A stretch of DNA of 64,000 nt from an uncultured Porphyromonadaceae bacterium (GCA_900540625.1 UQGP01000002.1:79118-143117); one strand, 5' to 3'; shown: positions 42,112 to 52,083, counted from the stretch's first letter. Notes: a model not told the origin generated them from the sequence alone. Program-made: numbers and translations.

Positions 42112-43050
42112 ATGGTCCACATTTGCGACATCCGTGACAAACGCATTCAAATGTTTGCGAATATGACCGAGACGCAATTGCGTAACGGTCAAGGTGGTGA
42201 CGGGAACGGACTATTCATCGTCGAAAGTCCCAAGGTCATAGCCGTAGCCTTGGCTCACGGCTACCGGCCCGAAGCTTTGCTGTGCGAGCAGCGGCACATC
42301 CACGGCGATGCCGCCGAAATCGTTGCTGCTCTGCCACAAGACACACCCGTGTATACCGGCGACCGAAACACCCTGGCTGCCCTGACAGGTTACACCCTGA
42401 CACGCGGAGTGCTGTGCGCCATGCGCCGTCCCGCGCCTCGCAGCGATGTCGAAGTATGCCGCGATACACGACGAGTCGCCGTCATAGACGGTGTGTGCGA
42501 CACTACCAATACCGGAGCGATATTCCGCAGTGCCGCCGCACTGGGCATGGACGCTGTACTACTCACACCCGGGTCGTGCGACCCCTTCAATCGTCGCTGC
42601 GTGCGCGTGTCTATGGGCGGTGTATTCCTTGTGCCCTGGGCCTACATCCAAGGCAACGACACAATCGCAAGACTGCACCAACTCGGGTTAGACACAGCCG
42701 CTCTTGCGCTTCGCGGCAACGACACCGCTCTTGACGACCCACGACTGACACAACGGCAACGTCTGGCTCTTATTGTAGGCACCGAAGGCGAAGGGCTCGA
42801 CCCCAAAGTCATCAATGCCGCCGATTTCACCGTGCGCATACCCATGCACCGCGGTGCCGACTCACTCAACGTCGCCGCTGCCGCAGCCATCGCCTTCTGG
42901 CAATTGCGCAATCGCGACATCCGTAACGGCGAAAGCGGCCCGGGCTCTTATATCCCCGATGCATCGGCTGTACACGATGCCGGCAACGCCGATGCATCCC
43001 CGCGCCTCACCGACCTCTACTCCACAAACGACACTCACACAGGTAAATGA
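42112..43050 (+). CDS. SpoU/TrmH-family RNA 2'-O-methyltransferase
   Basis: This 312-residue SPOUT-class enzyme methylates ribose 2'-OH groups of rRNA or tRNA. The N-terminal part (ESPKVIAVALAHGYRPEALLC) is the substrate-binding domain. The C-terminal knot has motif 1 DTTNTGAIFRSAAALGMDAV, motif 2 LIVGTEGEGLDPKVI and motif 3 IPMHRGADSLNVAAAAAIAFW. A 45-residue Ser/Asp-rich tail after about residue 268 is not part of the usual domain. The target nucleoside cannot be told. Its stop overlaps the start of the ABC permease gene (ATGA), so the two are translationally coupled. Confidence 0.9.
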   Translation: MVHICDIRDKRIQMFANMTETQLRNGQGGDGNGLFIVESPKVIAVALAHGYRPEALLCEQRHIHGDAAEIVAALPQDTPVYTGDRNTLAALTGYTLTRGVLCAMRRPAPRSDVEVCRDTRRVAVIDGVCDTTNTGAIFRSAAALGMDAVLLTPGSCDPFNRRCVRVSMGGVFLVPWAYIQGNDTIARLHQLGLDTAALALRGNDTALDDPRLTQRQRLALIVGTEGEGLDPKVINAADFTVRIPMHRGADSLNVAAAAAIAFWQLRNRDIRNGESGPGSYIPDASAVHDAGNADASPRLTDLYSTNDTHTGK

Positions 43051-44048
43051 ACCGACGATATACCATAACCATGTGCGCAGCCATCGCCATCGCCGCTATC
43101 GCTGCCATCGCTGCCATGGTGTGCGGGTCGGTGCACATCCCGACCTCGGAAGTACTTTCCATACTCACAGGCCACACTCCGGACAAGGACACCTGGGGAC
43201 ACATCATACTCGACCTGCGACTGCCGGCAGTAATCACGGCTGTACTCGCCGGAATGTCCCTGGCCGTGGCCGGCCTGCTGATGCAAACCATATTCGCCAA
43301 CCCACTGGCCGGGCCCTCCATCATGGGCGTCAGCTCGGGCGCCAGCCTGGGCGTTGCCGTGCTTGTTCTGCTATTCGGCGCCGGCACCGGGGCCGTGGTC
43401 TCCGGAGCAATACTCGGCGCCATGGCCGTTGTAGTCCTCCTTGTAGCTTTGGCCGGAATACTGCGCAGCGGGGTGATGCTCCTTATCGTCGGAATCCTCA
43501 TCAGCTATCTGTCCTCTTCGGCCATTATACTGCTCAACTACGCCGCCTCGGAGCAAAGCGTACACACCTATGTTCTGTGGGGCATGGGTACATTTTCAGA
43601 CACCTCGTGGGACCAAATGGTCGTGCCCGCTGCCATCACCACCATCGGCATGTGCGCAGCTGTATTCATGGCCAAAGGCCTCAACGCCATGCTCATGGGC
43701 GAAAATTACGCCGCCAATTTGGGCGTACGCGTTTGGGCCTTGCGTGCTTGGGCTCTGCTCACTGCCGGCACCCTCACTGCCGTCACCACCGCCTACTGCG
43801 GCCCTATAGCATTCATAGGCCTGGCCGTACCACACATCGCACGTCTCGCCTTAGGCTCCACCAACCACCACAGACTGCTGCCACTTACAATGGCCTGCGG
43901 TGCCGCAACGGCTCTGCTGACGTTGTGGCTGTGCACGCTGCCTTCTCGCTGGGGTGCCGTACCCGTCAACGCCATCACCCCGATAATCGGCGTCCCCGTC
44001 ATCATATACATCATCCTCAATCGCCGCCGCATTGCATACTTCAACTGA
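43047..44048 (+). CDS. FecCD-family ABC transporter permease
   Basis: This 333-residue inner-membrane permease of the iron-siderophore/haem/cobalamin importer family (BtuC/FecCD) has about nine to ten helices. Family segments are LRLPAVITAVLAGMSLAVAGLLMQ, NPLAGPSIMGVSSGASLG, LLIVGILISYL, and YCGPIAFIGLAVPHIAR, which contains the ATPase-coupling region. It overlaps the methyltransferase gene by 4 nt and the ATPase gene by 17 nt. No substrate-binding protein or TonB-dependent receptor is nearby, so the substrate cannot be assigned. Confidence 0.92.
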   Translation: MNRRYTITMCAAIAIAAIAAIAAMVCGSVHIPTSEVLSILTGHTPDKDTWGHIILDLRLPAVITAVLAGMSLAVAGLLMQTIFANPLAGPSIMGVSSGASLGVAVLVLLFGAGTGAVVSGAILGAMAVVVLLVALAGILRSGVMLLIVGILISYLSSSAIILLNYAASEQSVHTYVLWGMGTFSDTSWDQMVVPAAITTIGMCAAVFMAKGLNAMLMGENYAANLGVRVWALRAWALLTAGTLTAVTTAYCGPIAFIGLAVPHIARLALGSTNHHRLLPLTMACGAATALLTLWLCTLPSRWGAVPVNAITPIIGVPVIIYIILNRRRIAYFN

Positions 44049-44913
44049 CATACACGACACATCCGCCCGTACCCGTGACACGGACATCCGCACCGAGTGC
44101 ACCGAGCATCAGGACTCCGTCCGAAACGACCGGGATGCCGGACTCGCCACCGAGGGGCTCACCGCCGGATACGTACACGGGCATCGCCGCATTCCCATAG
44201 TCACGGATGTCACCTTCGCGATACCGCCTGCGCACTTCACCGTCATGGTGGGACGCAACGGCAGCGGCAAATCCACGCTACTGCGCACTCTTGCAGGCAT
44301 TCAAGCGCCGCTTCAAGGGTGCGTACGAATACACTCAAACGAGGTACGCAATATGAGTGCACGACGACTGGCACGTCTCATCGCCATGGTATTCCCCACC
44401 GCAGTCGGCACGGGCGCCGGCGCTCTCACCGTCTCCGAAGCCACGGCCCTCGGACGTCATCCCCATACCGGTATCACCGGGCACCTGAACGACGACGACA
44501 GACGTATTGTGCGCGAAGCCATCGAGGCCGTGGGACTGTCTCATAAAGCCGATACGCCGCTGGCGGCACTCAGTGACGGCTTGCGACAAAAAGCTATGAT
44601 TGCTCGCGCTTTAGCGCAGCAGACACCCGTAATAATTATGGACGAACCCACGGCATTTTTGGACGTGCCTTCGCGCCACACACTGATGGAATTGGTAGCC
44701 GAACTGGCACACCGACACGGACGTACCGTGCTTCTGTCCACACATGATATGGCTCCGGCCATGGAAGCCGGCGCCGACAGCGTCATCGTCGTCGATGACG
44801 GACACGCCTCGATACACAGCGCTCACAACGCCGACCAAGCCCTGGCCGCCCTTTATGCCGACGACGGCATCACCTACGACCCGGGATCATACGATTTCAG
44901 ACCGTCCAAATAA
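44032..44913 (+). CDS. ABC transporter ATP-binding protein (FecE/BtuD type)
   Basis: The 293-residue ATPase partners the preceding permease. Walker A is GRNGSGKST (G74-T82), the signature is LSDGLRQK (a variant of LSGGQ), Walker B is VIIMDEPTA and the switch His is in LLSTHDM. The first 38 residues are a polar, Asp/Thr-rich extension before the ABC domain. It may be real or a sign that translation starts later, although no better ATG is obvious. It shares 17 nt with the permease gene. Energises uptake of an iron complex, haem or corrinoid; substrate unknown. Confidence 0.92.
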   Translation: MHTSTDIHDTSARTRDTDIRTECTEHQDSVRNDRDAGLATEGLTAGYVHGHRRIPIVTDVTFAIPPAHFTVMVGRNGSGKSTLLRTLAGIQAPLQGCVRIHSNEVRNMSARRLARLIAMVFPTAVGTGAGALTVSEATALGRHPHTGITGHLNDDDRRIVREAIEAVGLSHKADTPLAALSDGLRQKAMIARALAQQTPVIIMDEPTAFLDVPSRHTLMELVAELAHRHGRTVLLSTHDMAPAMEAGADSVIVVDDGHASIHSAHNADQALAALYADDGITYDPGSYDFRPSK

Positions 44914-45258
44914 ACCGTCCAAATAATCTAACGCGCGAGTGACGCACGCATCTCCCGAAATCGTCACCTTATATCTGGACTTTTGCTTCTCGTATCGGGC
45001 ATTTTACTCACTCCCGACATGCGACCGTATTCGTTAAAACAACTAAAATGTGGTAAAATATTCCAATTTAGGAGCATTATTGGTCAATATTTCCATTGCG
45101 CCGCTAATGCCCATAGCCCAAATTGTCGTAACTTTGCACCATGGTTTGCCAGGCCTTTTCGGGTCGGCACTATTTGTTGTGTGCAAATACGTTACATCGC
45201 CCCCAATACAGCGGCAGACCGGACAATAGCAGATAACACAAAAAACTCACATTATAAA
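44914..45258. other. Intergenic region upstream of the RND efflux operon
   Basis: This 345-bp gap contains the -7 motif listed separately and otherwise AT-rich sequence between 45030 and 45100. I see no gene, tRNA or regulator here. Confidence 0.6.
45129..45136 (+). promoter_or_regulatory. -7 promoter motif of the RND efflux operon
   Basis: TAACTTTG matches TAnnTTTG, 122 bp before the adaptor gene. No -33 element at 19-20 bp. Confidence 0.5.
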
Positions 45259-46437
45259 ATGTATATGAACACCCACAAGATGCACATGCGCGCCATGACG
45301 GCCTTAGGCCTTGGCGCAGCCTTTATCCTGACCGTCTCCGTAGGCTCATGCTCTCAAAAACAGGCTATGCCTCAACAGATTCCGGCCATCGAGGTACAGA
45401 CAGTAGACACAACTTCGGAAGACCTCAACACCTACTATCCCGCAATCATCCGAGGCAAGACCGATATCGCTATCCGTCCTCAAGTCTCCGGCTTTATCAC
45501 CAAAGTACACGTTGACGAAGGTCAGCACGTACGCAAAGGCCAGGTGCTCTTCACCATCGACCAGGTACAATTCCAAGCAGCCGTCGAGCAGGCTCGCGCT
45601 TCCGTCAACGCCGCACAAGCAGCCGTCAACACCGCCGCCTCCAACGAGCGCAACCAAAAAATGCTTTTCGAGAAAAACATCATAAGCCAGACACAATGGC
45701 AGACCGCAGCCGACGCTTTGGCACAAGCACGCGCCTCCTTGGCCCAGGCTCAGGCCGCCCTCGTGTCCGCCAAGAAAAACCTCTCGTACACCATCGTCAC
45801 TTCTCCTTCGGACGGCGTCGTTGGCTCCATTCCGCAGCGCGAAGGCTCGCTGGCTTCACCCTCATCGGCTCAGCCGCTAACCACCATCAGCGACAACTCG
45901 CAAGTGTACGCATACTTCTCGCTTAACGAAAAAGAGCTGCTCAAGCTCACCGACAACGGCGAATACAGCCTTGACGAACGCGTAGGTCGCCTGCCCAAGG
46001 TAAGCCTTATGCTGGCTGATGGCAGCATATATCCTCTGCAAGGTCGCGTAGCCACCGTCAGCGGCGTCATCGACAACACCACCGGTGCGGCTCAAGTTCG
46101 TGCCCTCTTCGACAACCCCAAAGGGCTGCTGCGCAGCGGCTCCACCGGCAACGTCGTCATTCCCACGCACAGCCACAACGTAATTCTGGTACCCCAGAAG
46201 GCAACCTACGAAATCCAGGATATGAAATATGTCTACACCGTCAATGACACCAACGGCACCGTGCCCACCCAAATCAAAGTGCTGGACCTCAACGACGGAC
46301 AGAACTATGTAGTCACCGACGGCCTCAAACCCGGCGACCGTATCGTTGTCGAAGGCGTAGGCACCTCCGTGCGCGACAATATGAAGATCAAACCCGTGAC
46401 TGCGCAAGAAAAGGCAGCCATGGAAGCCAAGAAATAA
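45259..46437 (+). CDS. RND efflux periplasmic adaptor lipoprotein (AcrA/MexA type)
   Basis: The 392-residue membrane-fusion protein bridges the RND pump and the outer-membrane channel. I start at 45259, giving a signal peptide with lipobox VGSC (C31). The lipoyl/barrel-sandwich halves are RPQVSGFITKVHVDEGQHVRKGQ and SYTIVTSPSDGVVG. Between them lies an Ala/Gln-rich coiled coil (about 100-165; FQAAVEQARASVNAAQAA). The beta-barrel and membrane-proximal domains follow. The open frame extends 92 codons upstream without family resemblance. First gene of a three-gene efflux operon. Confidence 0.93.
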   Translation: MYMNTHKMHMRAMTALGLGAAFILTVSVGSCSQKQAMPQQIPAIEVQTVDTTSEDLNTYYPAIIRGKTDIAIRPQVSGFITKVHVDEGQHVRKGQVLFTIDQVQFQAAVEQARASVNAAQAAVNTAASNERNQKMLFEKNIISQTQWQTAADALAQARASLAQAQAALVSAKKNLSYTIVTSPSDGVVGSIPQREGSLASPSSAQPLTTISDNSQVYAYFSLNEKELLKLTDNGEYSLDERVGRLPKVSLMLADGSIYPLQGRVATVSGVIDNTTGAAQVRALFDNPKGLLRSGSTGNVVIPTHSHNVILVPQKATYEIQDMKYVYTVNDTNGTVPTQIKVLDLNDGQNYVVTDGLKPGDRIVVEGVGTSVRDNMKIKPVTAQEKAAMEAKK

Positions 46438-46572
46438 GGCCGGCACACAGGGCCCGGGGAACGGCCTTAGCCCCAAAGGCTAAAGGCTTACGAAAAAAAA
46501 ATTCCCCGTACACACCTGCCGCAAGGCCTACAACCCACCCCATCAAAATTTTTATAAAACAGCACAAAGACA

Positions 46573-49500
46573 ATGAAACTTGACCGCTTTATCAACCGAC
46601 CGGTCTTGTCCACGGTTATATCAATCTTTATCGTCGTCTTGGGCATCATCGGCATGGTCTCCCTGCCTATCACCCAGTACCCCGACATCGCGCCCCCTAC
46701 CATCAGCGTGTCCACCACCTATAGCGGTGCCAACGCTCAGGCCGTGCTCAACTCCGTGATTGCGCCCCTGGAGGAATCCATCAACGGCGCCGAAGGCATG
46801 ACCTATATGGAGTCCACGGCCACCAACACCGGTTCGGCAACCATCAACGTCTACTTCCGCCAGGGTTTTGACCCCAATATGGCTGCCGTCGATGTCCAAA
46901 ACCGCGTATCCAAAGCGCTCAACCTCCTGCCCTCCGAAGTAACTCAGGTGGGCGTAACAACCCAGAAGCGTCAGACCTCCATGCTTGTAGGTGTCGCCCT
47001 CTACGACCCCACCGGCAAATACAGCGAGGAATTCATCGAGAACTACGCCAAAATCAACCTCGTGCCCCAGTTGCAACGTGTCAATGGTGTGGGTGACGTT
47101 ATGGTCATGGGCGCCGACTACTCGATGCGTATATGGCTCAAACCCGACATTATGGCCCAGTACGGCTTGATGCCTTCGGACATTGCCGCCGTTATGGCCG
47201 AGCAAAACGTCGAAGCCGCCCCCGGTTCGTTCGGCGAACAAGGCAACCAATCCTTCCAGTACACTATGCGCTACCGCGGACGTCTTGCCGATCCCTCCGA
47301 ATTTGAGGACATCGTCGTACGCGCCACAAGCAATGGCGAAGTACTGCGACTGAAAGACGTAGCCAACATCGAATTGGGCCGCGTAACTTACGGCTTCCAC
47401 AGCAAGTTCAACGGACACCCCTCGGTAATGGCTATCGTGTTCCAGACCGCCGGTTCCAACGCTACCCAGATTATCAACGACTGTCTTGACTACGTTGAGA
47501 CAATGAAGAAGTCGCTTCCCGAAGGACTCGAAGTGGCTGTCCCCTTGAATAACAACGAATTCCTATATGCATCTATCGATCACGTTATCGAGACCCTCAT
47601 CGAGGCCTTCTTGCTGGTATTCATCGTGGTGTACATCTTCCTGCAAGATATGCGAAGCACCATCATCCCCGCCATTGCCATCCCCGTGGCCTTGGTCGGT
47701 ACATTCTTCGTGCTCAAGCTTATAGGCTTCTCCATCAACCTGATTACACTATCAGCTCTCGTATTGGCCATCGCCATTGTGGTCGATGATGCCATAGTGG
47801 TGGTCGAGGCCGTGCACGCCAAACTCGATGTCGGGTACAAGAGTGCACGCCGCGCATCCATCGACGCCATGAGCGAAATCTCGGGCGCCCTGATATCCAT
47901 CACCATGGTCATGATGCTTGTATTCATCCCCGTGTCCTTCATCTCGGGCACCTCCGGCGTGTTCTACCAGCAATTCGGTCTCACCATGGCCATCGCCATC
48001 TTCTTCTCGGCCGTCAACGCCCTTACCCTCTCCCCCGCCCTGTGCGCCGTATTCCTTAAACCGCACAAGGATGCCGAAGGCAAGAAACAAAGCTTCGTAA
48101 GCCGTTTCCATACAGCCTTCAACACCGGGTATGACGCTATGCTCAAACGCTACAAAAAATCGGCCACATTCTTCGCTCGCCACAAAGTTACATCCTTCGG
48201 CATCGTGGGCGCAGCCGTAGCCGTACTCGTATACCTGATGACCATCACCCCCACCGCCCTCGTCCCCAACGAAGACACCGGCGTGCTCTTCTGTATGGTC
48301 AATCTTCCCCCGGGTTCGTCCCAGGAACGCACCGGCCAAGTGCTCGAACAGACCGACAAAATCATCCGCCAGAACCCTGCAGTGGCTCAAAGCCAGATGA
48401 TTGACGGTTATAGCTTCCTCGCCGGCCAAGGCGCTACATACGGTACCTTCATCATCAAGCTCAAAAACTGGGCCGAACGCGACAGCAAGACCCAAAGCTC
48501 GGACGCCGTGCTCAAACAACTCTACGGAGCACTCAGCGTAATCAAAGACGGCAACATCGTCATCTTTGCACCGCCTATGATTTCGGGCTATAGTGCCACC
48601 AACGGCTTCGAAATCAAGATGCAGGACCGCACCGGCGGCGACATCAACAAATTCTTCGGCGTTGTACAAAACTTCCTGGCACAACTCAACCAGCAACCCG
48701 AGATTCAAATGGCTTACACTACTTTCAACCCCACCTTCCCCCAATACCAGGTGGACATCGATGTAGCCAAGGCCAAGCAAGCCGGCATATCGCCCAAGAC
48801 CATCCTCAGCACTCTCCAAGGATACTACGGCAGTATGTATGTCAGCAACTTCAACAGCTTCGGTAAGATTTACCGCGTAATGATGCAAGCCGAGCCGTCG
48901 GCCCGCGTCTCCCCCGAGACACTCAACGCCATCAAGGTGCGCGGCGATACGGGCGAAATGGCCCCCATCACCAACTTCGTAAGCCTCAAGCGCGTATACG
49001 CCCCCGACTTGCTCAACCGCTTCAATATGTTCAACTCGATTAGTGTCACCGGTCAGCCCAACTCCGGATACTCCTCGGGTGACGCCATCGCCGCAATCCA
49101 GCGCGTAGCCGCCACAGCACTGCCTCAGGGCTACGGCTACGAATACGCCGGTATGACACGCGAAGAAGCCCAAAGCTCGGGTAGCGCTACAGCCATCATC
49201 TTTGCACTGTGTCTGCTCTTCGTATACCTGCTGCTTTCTGCCCAGTACGAAAGCTACATCCTTCCTTGGGCCGTAATTCTCTCCATACCTTTCGGCCTTA
49301 TGGGCTCGTTTGTCTTCGCCCTTATCTTCGGCATCAGCAACAACATCTACCTGCAGATTGCGTTGATTATGCTTATCGGTCTATTGGCCAAGAATGCCAT
49401 CCTTATCGTCGAATTCGCCCTTGACCGCCGCAAGACCGGTATGTCCATTATCAATGCAGCCATCGCCGGTGCCGGCGCCCGTCTGCGTCCTATCTTGATG

Positions 49501-49755
49501 ACCTCGCTGGCTCTTATCATCGGCCTTCTGCCCTTGATGTTCTCCACAGGCGTAGGCGCCAACGGCAACAACGCCCTCGGCGTAGGTGCTGTAGGCGGTA
49601 TGCTCATCGGTATGATTCTCCAGATATTCATCGTGCCCGCACTATTCGTCGCATTCCAGAAAATCCAGGAGAAGATTACGCCTATGCATTGGGATAACGC
49701 CGAACGCGGAGGAACAATCGAAAGCGAAATCGAGCAATTCACACCCGAGAACTAA
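46573..49755 (+). CDS. RND multidrug efflux permease (AcrB/HAE1 family)
   Basis: This is the 1060-residue inner-membrane proton/drug antiporter. The N-terminus FINRPVLSTVISIFIVVLGIIGM and PDIAPPTISVSTTYSGA are typical of the HAE1 family. Transmembrane helix 4 has LVLAIAIVVDDAIVVVEAVH, with the paired Asp residues used in proton relay. The C-terminal helices include FALCLLFVYLLLSAQYESY and LIGLLAKNAILIVEFALDRR (relay Lys). Length and architecture are those of AcrB/MexB. The 135-bp gap after the adaptor contains a small CCTTAGCC/GGCTAAAGG hairpin. Drug range cannot be inferred. Confidence 0.96.
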   Translation: MKLDRFINRPVLSTVISIFIVVLGIIGMVSLPITQYPDIAPPTISVSTTYSGANAQAVLNSVIAPLEESINGAEGMTYMESTATNTGSATINVYFRQGFDPNMAAVDVQNRVSKALNLLPSEVTQVGVTTQKRQTSMLVGVALYDPTGKYSEEFIENYAKINLVPQLQRVNGVGDVMVMGADYSMRIWLKPDIMAQYGLMPSDIAAVMAEQNVEAAPGSFGEQGNQSFQYTMRYRGRLADPSEFEDIVVRATSNGEVLRLKDVANIELGRVTYGFHSKFNGHPSVMAIVFQTAGSNATQIINDCLDYVETMKKSLPEGLEVAVPLNNNEFLYASIDHVIETLIEAFLLVFIVVYIFLQDMRSTIIPAIAIPVALVGTFFVLKLIGFSINLITLSALVLAIAIVVDDAIVVVEAVHAKLDVGYKSARRASIDAMSEISGALISITMVMMLVFIPVSFISGTSGVFYQQFGLTMAIAIFFSAVNALTLSPALCAVFLKPHKDAEGKKQSFVSRFHTAFNTGYDAMLKRYKKSATFFARHKVTSFGIVGAAVAVLVYLMTITPTALVPNEDTGVLFCMVNLPPGSSQERTGQVLEQTDKIIRQNPAVAQSQMIDGYSFLAGQGATYGTFIIKLKNWAERDSKTQSSDAVLKQLYGALSVIKDGNIVIFAPPMISGYSATNGFEIKMQDRTGGDINKFFGVVQNFLAQLNQQPEIQMAYTTFNPTFPQYQVDIDVAKAKQAGISPKTILSTLQGYYGSMYVSNFNSFGKIYRVMMQAEPSARVSPETLNAIKVRGDTGEMAPITNFVSLKRVYAPDLLNRFNMFNSISVTGQPNSGYSSGDAIAAIQRVAATALPQGYGYEYAGMTREEAQSSGSATAIIFALCLLFVYLLLSAQYESYILPWAVILSIPFGLMGSFVFALIFGISNNIYLQIALIMLIGLLAKNAILIVEFALDRRKTGMSIINAAIAGAGARLRPILMTSLALIIGLLPLMFSTGVGANGNNALGVGAVGGMLIGMILQIFIVPALFVAFQKIQEKITPMHWDNAERGGTIESEIEQFTPEN

Positions 49756-49776
49756 ACACCTCATCCGACACATAAC

Positions 49777-51162
49777 ATGAAACAAAACATAATCACCGCA
49801 ACATTGGTAGCCGCCACCTTGGCCGTGGCGGCCACCTCCTGCGGCATCTACAAAAAATATCAGACGCCCGAAAATACGCCCCTCACGGCCGAATATGTTC
49901 AGGCTCGCCAAAACAGTGTAGACAGCACCGCTTTGGGCAACCTCTTATGGGAAGAAGTATTCACCGATCCCGTATTGACCGACCTCATCGACCGTGCATT
50001 GGCGTCCAACACCACCCTGGCCAATGCCCGCCTCAACGTCGACATTGCTCAGGCCCAACTGCGCGGCGCCAAACTTGCCTACCTTCCCTCCGTATCACTT
50101 GCGCCCAACGGCTCGGGAAGCTCCATCGCCGGTAGCTCCATATCCTGGGGCTATCAGATCCCGGCGGTAGTATCCTGGGAAGTTGACCTCTTCGGCAAAC
50201 TGCTCAACAGCAAACGCGGCGCTGCCGTAGCCGTAGAACAAAGCGAAGCATACGCTCAGGCAGTACGCTCCCAAATCATTGCCACAGTAGCCAATACATA
50301 CTACTCGATGGCCGCTGTCGAGGCACAACTTAAAGTGGTGCGCAACACCGCCAAACTCTGGGGCGAAAGCGTCCAAGTGATGCGAGACCTCAAAGACGCC
50401 GGAAAGTCCGGAATGACCGAAGCCGGCGTCGTACAAGCCAACGCCAATCTCCAAAGCGTATTGGCCCAAATCGCAGCACTCGAAGACACCCGCCGCACAC
50501 TGGACAACGCCATGAGCCTGCTCGTCGAGACCATGCCCACGCACTGGGAAGTAAGCGCCGATGCATCCCTCGACATCCCCGCTCCGATACTGCAAGGCGT
50601 ACCCATGTCCTACCTGGCTATGCGTCCCGATGTCACCGCAGCCGAACGCTCTCTGGCTTCCGCATATTACACCACCGCCAGCGCTCGCGCAGCTTTCTAT
50701 CCGAACCTCTCCATCAGCTTCACCGGCGGATTTACCAACCAACTGGGAACAATGATCAAAAATCCCGGCGAATGGTTCTACAACCTGGCCGGCTCGCTGA
50801 CCGCTCCCCTATTTGCTCGCGGACAAAACATCGCTCGCCTGCAAGCCGCCAAGGCCCAGCAGACACAGGCGCTCAACAACTTTGAGCACACCCTGCTGAG
50901 CGCCGCCTCCGAAGTATCCAACGCCATGAGCGCATATACCACCGCCGGAGAACAAGCCGCAATATATGACGCACAGAGCGCCGACCTCGAAAAAGCCGTA
51001 GAGTACACCAACGACCTGATGATATACGCCAACGGTACATATCTCGAAGTGCTCACCGCACAGCAAAGCCTTCTCTCGGCTCAGCTCAACCGCGTATCGT
51101 GCCGCCTGGCCCGCAACCAAGCCATCATCAACCTCTACCAAAGCCTCGGCGGCGGACGATGA
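49777..51162 (+). CDS. RND efflux outer-membrane channel lipoprotein (OprM/NodT family)
   Basis: This 461-residue TolC-like lipoprotein completes the tripartite pump. The signal peptide ends with AATSC, giving a lipidated C22. Two outer-membrane efflux repeats are seen: LIDRALASNTTLANARLNVDIAQAQLRGAK with AVVSWEVDLFGKLLNSKRGA, and later LASAYYTTASARAAFYPNLS with LTAPLFARGQNIARLQAAKAQ. The gene is 21 bp after the permease, so the three genes form one operon. 45 bp separate it from the lpxA-like gene. Confidence 0.95.
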   Translation: MKQNIITATLVAATLAVAATSCGIYKKYQTPENTPLTAEYVQARQNSVDSTALGNLLWEEVFTDPVLTDLIDRALASNTTLANARLNVDIAQAQLRGAKLAYLPSVSLAPNGSGSSIAGSSISWGYQIPAVVSWEVDLFGKLLNSKRGAAVAVEQSEAYAQAVRSQIIATVANTYYSMAAVEAQLKVVRNTAKLWGESVQVMRDLKDAGKSGMTEAGVVQANANLQSVLAQIAALEDTRRTLDNAMSLLVETMPTHWEVSADASLDIPAPILQGVPMSYLAMRPDVTAAERSLASAYYTTASARAAFYPNLSISFTGGFTNQLGTMIKNPGEWFYNLAGSLTAPLFARGQNIARLQAAKAQQTQALNNFEHTLLSAASEVSNAMSAYTTAGEQAAIYDAQSADLEKAVEYTNDLMIYANGTYLEVLTAQQSLLSAQLNRVSCRLARNQAIINLYQSLGGGR

Positions 51163-51207
51163 TACTTCCCTCCACCTTATAAGTCCAACAAAAACACAGC
51201 TAAAAGA

Positions 51208-52005
51208 ATGATCAGTCCATTAGCGCACGTTGACCCCAGCGCCAAAATCGGCGAAGGCGTCACCATCCATCCCTTTGCGTACATCGACGCAGATGTTGAA
51301 ATCGGCGACGGATGCACCATTATGCCCTACGCCAGCATCATTAGCGGCACCCGTATGGGCAAAAACAACAAAGTCTACCAAGGAGCCGTCATCGGCGCCG
51401 ACCCCCAGGACTTCCGTTGGAAAGGCCAGAAGACATACTGCTACATAGGTGACAATAATATCATCCGCGAACAAGTAATCATCAACCGCGGCATCGCCGA
51501 AGAAGGCGGCACACGCATAGGCGACGGTTGCTTTATCCTGGCCGAAACACACATCGGACACGACAGCAACATCATGGGACCCTGTGTGCTGGGCAACGGC
51601 GTCAAGGTGGCCGGAAACGTCACCATCGACACCTGCACCATACTCTCGTCCAGCGTCATCGTTCACGAGAATTCCAATATCGGCAAATGGGTATTTGTCA
51701 AAGGCGGATGCCGCGTCAGCGGTAATGTGCCCCCCTACATCATCTTGGCACACAACCCGGCCGTATACTACGGCGTCAACGCCAAGGTTATGTCGCACCG
51801 CAAAGGCGATTTCACGCCCGAAGACATCGACAACGCTGCCAAGGCATACCGACACATCTACCAAACCCAGACATCGGTATTCAACGCCCTCCGTCGTATC
51901 GAAAACGACATCGACCCCTGCCCCGTACGTGACGAAATCCTCAACTTTGTCCGCGGTCACAATTACCGTATTGTAGCCGTTCCCGTAGACCTCGAAGGCG
52001 ATTGA
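51208..52005 (+). CDS. lpxA: LpxA-family UDP-GlcNAc O-acyltransferase
   Basis: The 265-residue left-handed beta-helix acyltransferase is of the type that adds the first 3-hydroxyacyl chain in lipid A synthesis. The family features are IIREQVIINRGI, ETHIGHD (matching E. coli H122 and H125, the latter catalytic) and IVHENSNIG (matching H160). The GNVPPYIILAHNPAVYYGVN region and the C-terminal helical part are also present. The position of E. coli H144 is Asn here (VAGNVTID). G173, which permits long acyl chains in E. coli, appears kept. It stands outside any lpxD/lpxC/fabZ cluster and follows an efflux operon, so it could be a second, divergent paralogue. Confidence 0.85.
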   Translation: MISPLAHVDPSAKIGEGVTIHPFAYIDADVEIGDGCTIMPYASIISGTRMGKNNKVYQGAVIGADPQDFRWKGQKTYCYIGDNNIIREQVIINRGIAEEGGTRIGDGCFILAETHIGHDSNIMGPCVLGNGVKVAGNVTIDTCTILSSSVIVHENSNIGKWVFVKGGCRVSGNVPPYIILAHNPAVYYGVNAKVMSHRKGDFTPEDIDNAAKAYRHIYQTQTSVFNALRRIENDIDPCPVRDEILNFVRGHNYRIVAVPVDLEGD

Positions 52006-52083
52006 CAACAGTCATCGGGTATAGCGCATATACGCGCCCATACCACGATGTCCTACGCCACGATATACATACACATCATTCTC

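Noticed and set aside
47752..49173. 473-codon open frame on the minus strand, and other very long frames opposite real genes (33562-34974, 42815-44200, 54584-55810)
   Set aside because: Each lies antisense or out of frame to a gene with strong family motifs (RND permease, glycosyltransferase, methyltransferase/permease, gdhA). The translations show no family resemblance and reflect GC-biased codon use.
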